From Chlamydomonas sphaeroides (lineage: Eukaryota > Chlorophyta > Chlorophyceae > Chlamydomonadales > Chlamydomonadaceae), in the NCBI GenBank assembly GCA_001662425.1, contig BDDC01001210.1, positions 1 through 10,162 on the forward strand: a stretch of DNA of 10,162 nucleotides. The letters are read 5' to 3'. Every line of letters begins with the position of its first letter. Positions within the stretch are counted from its first letter, which is position 1. Made by a program: the position numbers and the translations under genes. Shown in pieces: positions 7,725 through 10,162 of this stretch. The notes under the pieces are model-generated. The model was given only the letters and a program-made list of their open reading frames with translations. It did not search any database and was not told the DNA's origin.

Positions 7725-8778
7725 CTGTAACTTCTCTTTCCCTTACCTCCTCGACTACGACGGCATCCTCAGCTCATTGTTGAGTTAGGATTCCTCTCAT
7801 TAAAGCCAAAAACGACGGGTGCGCCCTGCTGCTTGCTGCGCTGTTTAGGCGTTACAGTCTTGTTGTGCGGTTACTGCGATGCCAGTCAGCATGTACGCTA
7901 AGGAACTCATGAAGCGCGTTCTACCGTGTGCGACGGTAGGACATAGCCTATTCGAAACGCTCCTTAAACGTTTTCGTATTTTCTTAGTGACGAACAAAAG
8001 TGTGTTGGCGCAGCTGCAGGCAGCTCCTCGAGTCCAACACACCGAAACCGCAACCGGCCCAGAACCCAGCGGCCGGTGCGCTTACCTCGCTCACCCGGGC
8101 GGCAACGAGGCGACGCCTGACTACGGCTGCGGCGGAAAGCAGGTCGCATTCGCCATGTGACCCCTGTGTGGGAGATGTTGTTGTGACGTAGCGTTACCTT
8201 GTCACAGTACCGTGCAGGAGGTGCGGGACGTTCACGAGCGTGCGTGTGTTTTGGCCGGTGACGTGGGTGCCACCCCTTCGGCCACCAGCCCATCCCCCCC
8301 ACCTTCAACCCCTGGGCGGGCACGCTGCCAGTGGACCCCTCTGTACGGTTTCGAGGGGGGACAGCAATAATTCACATGGGCGGCACGCTGCCGAGTCTGT
8401 ACTGTGTCGTGACAATGTTACCAAAAAAGCAGAAGTACGAAAAGGCAGCATGCTACACTCGACCAGAAGAAGCGATAATATTGCGAAACTTCATCGATGC
8501 AAGGAAACTGAAGGGGGAGGGGAAACCCAGGGGTGTTCACAAACAAGGGGCCCAGACCCCATGCCACAACACCTTCCCGGGGGCCGGGACCAGAGGGCCC
8601 GCCTGGCCGGGCGGGACCAATGACCGATGTATGCCGCAGAGAGCCGTACGGTGTGTACAGACATTGGTAACATATTGTAAGCACGACCTGAGCGCTGTGT
8701 GTGAGGCTGTTGTACATGCTCCTGGATGCAAAGTCATATATCTATAGCATGCACGTGCGTGCACCCTGCATGCCCAAC

Positions 8779-8808
8779 ACGTGCTTAGGACGTGGTACGT
8801 GCCTAGGA
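8779..8808. repeat. Direct repeat acgtgc[t/c]tagga, two copies
   Basis: Copies at 8779-8790 and 8797-8808 differ at one base. Just to the left, gcatgc occurs at 8747-8752 and 8768-8773 around the palindrome gcacgtgc. The cluster is noncoding and of unknown role. Confidence 0.7.
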
Positions 8809-9110
8809 AGCGGGGATTACATGGAGTGGCGTGACAGATGGCGAACCAAAGGCCCCTCAAAGCCGGCAACCAGGAGACAACTCCCTTCAGCCGATTCCCC
8901 ATGTCCCCCGCCCGGATTGGTATTCGGGGCAAGGGAAAGCTTCCATACCACCCTCCGGCGCGCCCAATCACTCAACACACCGCGCAAACGACAAAAATTA
9001 GCATGCAGCCTCTGGCACCAAGCACAGCACGCAACATATATGGAACGGAGCCCACCAGCCAACGCAACTGCAGGCTGGGGCCCTCTGCGGTCAGCGCACC
9101 CACCAACCCC

Positions 9111-9126
9111 AAGCACTTTCGTGCTT
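9111..9126. other. Perfect 6-bp hairpin aagcac-tttc-gtgctt
   Basis: Inverted arms aagcac and gtgctt flank a four-base loop. No adjacent gene is recognised, so a terminator or histone-type 3' end role is not supported. It is simply visible structure. Confidence 0.45.
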
Positions 9127-9628
9127 AGCAGCTTGAAATGCTTGCCTGCTGCAAGAGTGTGTGTTCTGGCGCACCTAGAACGAAACCTGGAGCGCCCCCA
9201 ACGAACCCTTGCCGACCTAGGGGACGGACCGATGACCGACTCCCACCCGAGTGAACCTCACATTTCCGCACCTACACATCCAAACTTTCCCGGAAGTGGA
9301 TTGGAGTTCTCACATGCGGCTATGATGGACTGATGCCACAACCAAAAAGCACGAAAATGACACTTAGCAGGGCCAGGGAGCGGGTCACCGTTCAGCTCTT
9401 GCAACGACGTAGGGTGGGCGCGTAACCGACTTCACGGACTGACGGGCCCGGAACGGGGGTGGGCGGAAAGGTGCTGTGGACCAATACGTGGATGGGCATC
9501 ACATTTTATCGGCAAGTGTGACTCGGGAGGCGCGGTTTCGGTGGTTTTGGGCAGGGGTTTCCGTGTTTCTCCTCCCCTGGTTTCGGGTAACCCACCCCAT
9601 CCCGCCCAGGGAATCCCCCTTGGCGCCG

Positions 9629-9770
9629 CCTTGGCACGGGCCAGCACGAACCCGTGACCTCAGGAAAGATGATTTACAGATGAGGGAAAGAGAAGCTGCA
9701 GATGAGCAAGGGGGCCGTGGCGGAAGCAGAGCTCCGTACCTGTACCCGTACCTGTTTAGCCCTTGGCACG
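9629..9770 (-). repeat. Possible decayed tRNA-like or SINE-like insertion with 10-bp direct repeats
   Basis: The 10-mer ccttggcacg occurs exactly at 9629-9638 and 9761-9770 and could be a target-site duplication. Between them, the minus strand has a B-box-like GGTCACGGGTTCG (9659-9647) and an A-box-like TTGCTCATCTGCAG (9709-9696). The distance between them is about 13 nt longer than in a normal tRNA, the T-stem needs a 3-nt bulge and the acceptor strands do not pair, so it is not a functional tRNA gene. It may be chance. Confidence 0.3.
9735..9755. repeat. Hexamer tandem repeat [c/t]gtacc, 3.5 copies
   Basis: The sequence cgtacc tgtacc cgtacc tgt is a short microsatellite with alternating first base, inside the possible insertion at 9629-9770. 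Confidence 0.8.
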
Positions 9771-10137
9771 CATTCTTTGGCACACACCCATAACCACGTT
9801 TATGTATACATGTAAACGAGGGCCCAATCCGGCCGCTGTCCCCGCTAATTCGCGACGTACGGCCAAAGCGCAAGCTTCGCATCGCCCGCCCAGGCACCCA
9901 GCGAGCAGCCCCCGCCAGTCCCAGCTGATTCCTGTTAATCAAAAATAAGGTCTCTGGGTGCCTGACCGTTTGGCGACCCGACGTCACCGACAGCATTTGA
10001 AGTGACCAGCAGTAGGCACATCGCCCAGGCGGCCTTCCACTTGCCCGTCTGTCATAGGCTGCTATCTGCCGCTGTATTAACATAGACGGCTTAAGTTGCG
10101 AGTTAGTCGGCTTGTGTACCTGGTTGTCATCGCGGGC

Positions 10138-10154
10138 GGGGGGGGGGGGGGGGG
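10138..10154. repeat. Homopolymer of 17 G
   Basis: An uninterrupted run of 17 guanines eight bases from the right edge, preceded by gcgggc. Such runs are unstable and often mark sequencing or assembly breaks. Confidence 0.95.
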
Positions 10155-10162
10155 CAGGTTTG

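Larger units (their letters stand above)
7748..10162. other. Upstream intergenic flank without a supported gene
   Basis: About 2.4 kb beyond the presumed 5' leader. Open frames here (for example plus strand 7879-8160 and 8701-9333) show no recognisable domain, no cysteine pattern, no convincing splice series and no clear GC-biased third positions. Base composition is more mixed than in the gene, with AT-richer patches around 7680-8000 and 8400-8500. TGTAA motifs, the usual polyadenylation signal in Chlamydomonas-type algae, occur (plus strand near 8676 and 9811; minus strand near 7855) but cannot be tied to a gene. No TATA box could be placed with confidence. Confidence 0.6.

Noticed and set aside
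7879..8160. Plus-strand ATG open frame of 93 codons
   Set aside because: No domain, no homology recognised, no supporting splice or polyadenylation arrangement. Composition is like the surrounding noncoding DNA.
8701..9333. Plus-strand open frame of 210 codons
   Set aside because: It begins at GTG, runs through the 8747-8808 repeat cluster and the 9111 hairpin, and has no recognisable motif. Probably chance.
9639..9760. Functional tRNA gene on the minus strand
   Set aside because: Box spacing is too long, the T-stem needs a bulge and the acceptor strands do not pair.

Overview
The window looks like nuclear DNA of a GC-rich eukaryote, most probably a chlorophycean green alga of the Chlamydomonas/Volvox group. 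This is an inference from three things seen in the sequence. The coding potential is split into many small exons. The introns are 147-511 nt with GTGAGT/GTGAGC/GTAAGG donors, and 14 of 21 acceptors end in GCAG. Codon use is strongly GC-biased. No prokaryotic operon, CRISPR array or rRNA is visible, and I found no intact tRNA.

Positions 1-7513 (minus strand) hold one large gene that runs off the left edge. I could rebuild 22 exons by hand (714 complete codons plus one base). Every junction has GT-AG borders and matching phase, and no stop codon interrupts the reading. The protein begins with a signal peptide and then has eleven consecutive cysteine-rich EGF-like modules: a 6-Cys EGF, a calcium-binding-type EGF starting DINEC, an 8-Cys module, a second DINEC EGF, then seven more 8-Cys modules. 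Each module has an even cysteine count (82 in total) and there are eleven N-x-S/T sequons, as expected of a secreted or type I membrane protein folded in the ER. The end of the protein, including any membrane anchor or intracellular domain, lies outside the window.

The gene is built of repeated units. In its 5' half, exons follow a repeating intron-phase series (1-2-1-0), and exons 6 and 10 are close copies. In its 3' half, six homologous 8-Cys modules all end in phase 1 but carry zero, one or two internal introns at different places.

Positions 7514-10162 are the 5' leader and upstream flank. A strong splice donor and acceptor suggest a 5'-UTR intron at 7644-7724. Beyond about 7750 I see no supported gene, only short repeats, a possible decayed tRNA-like element at about 9629-9770, and a 17-base G run near the right edge.
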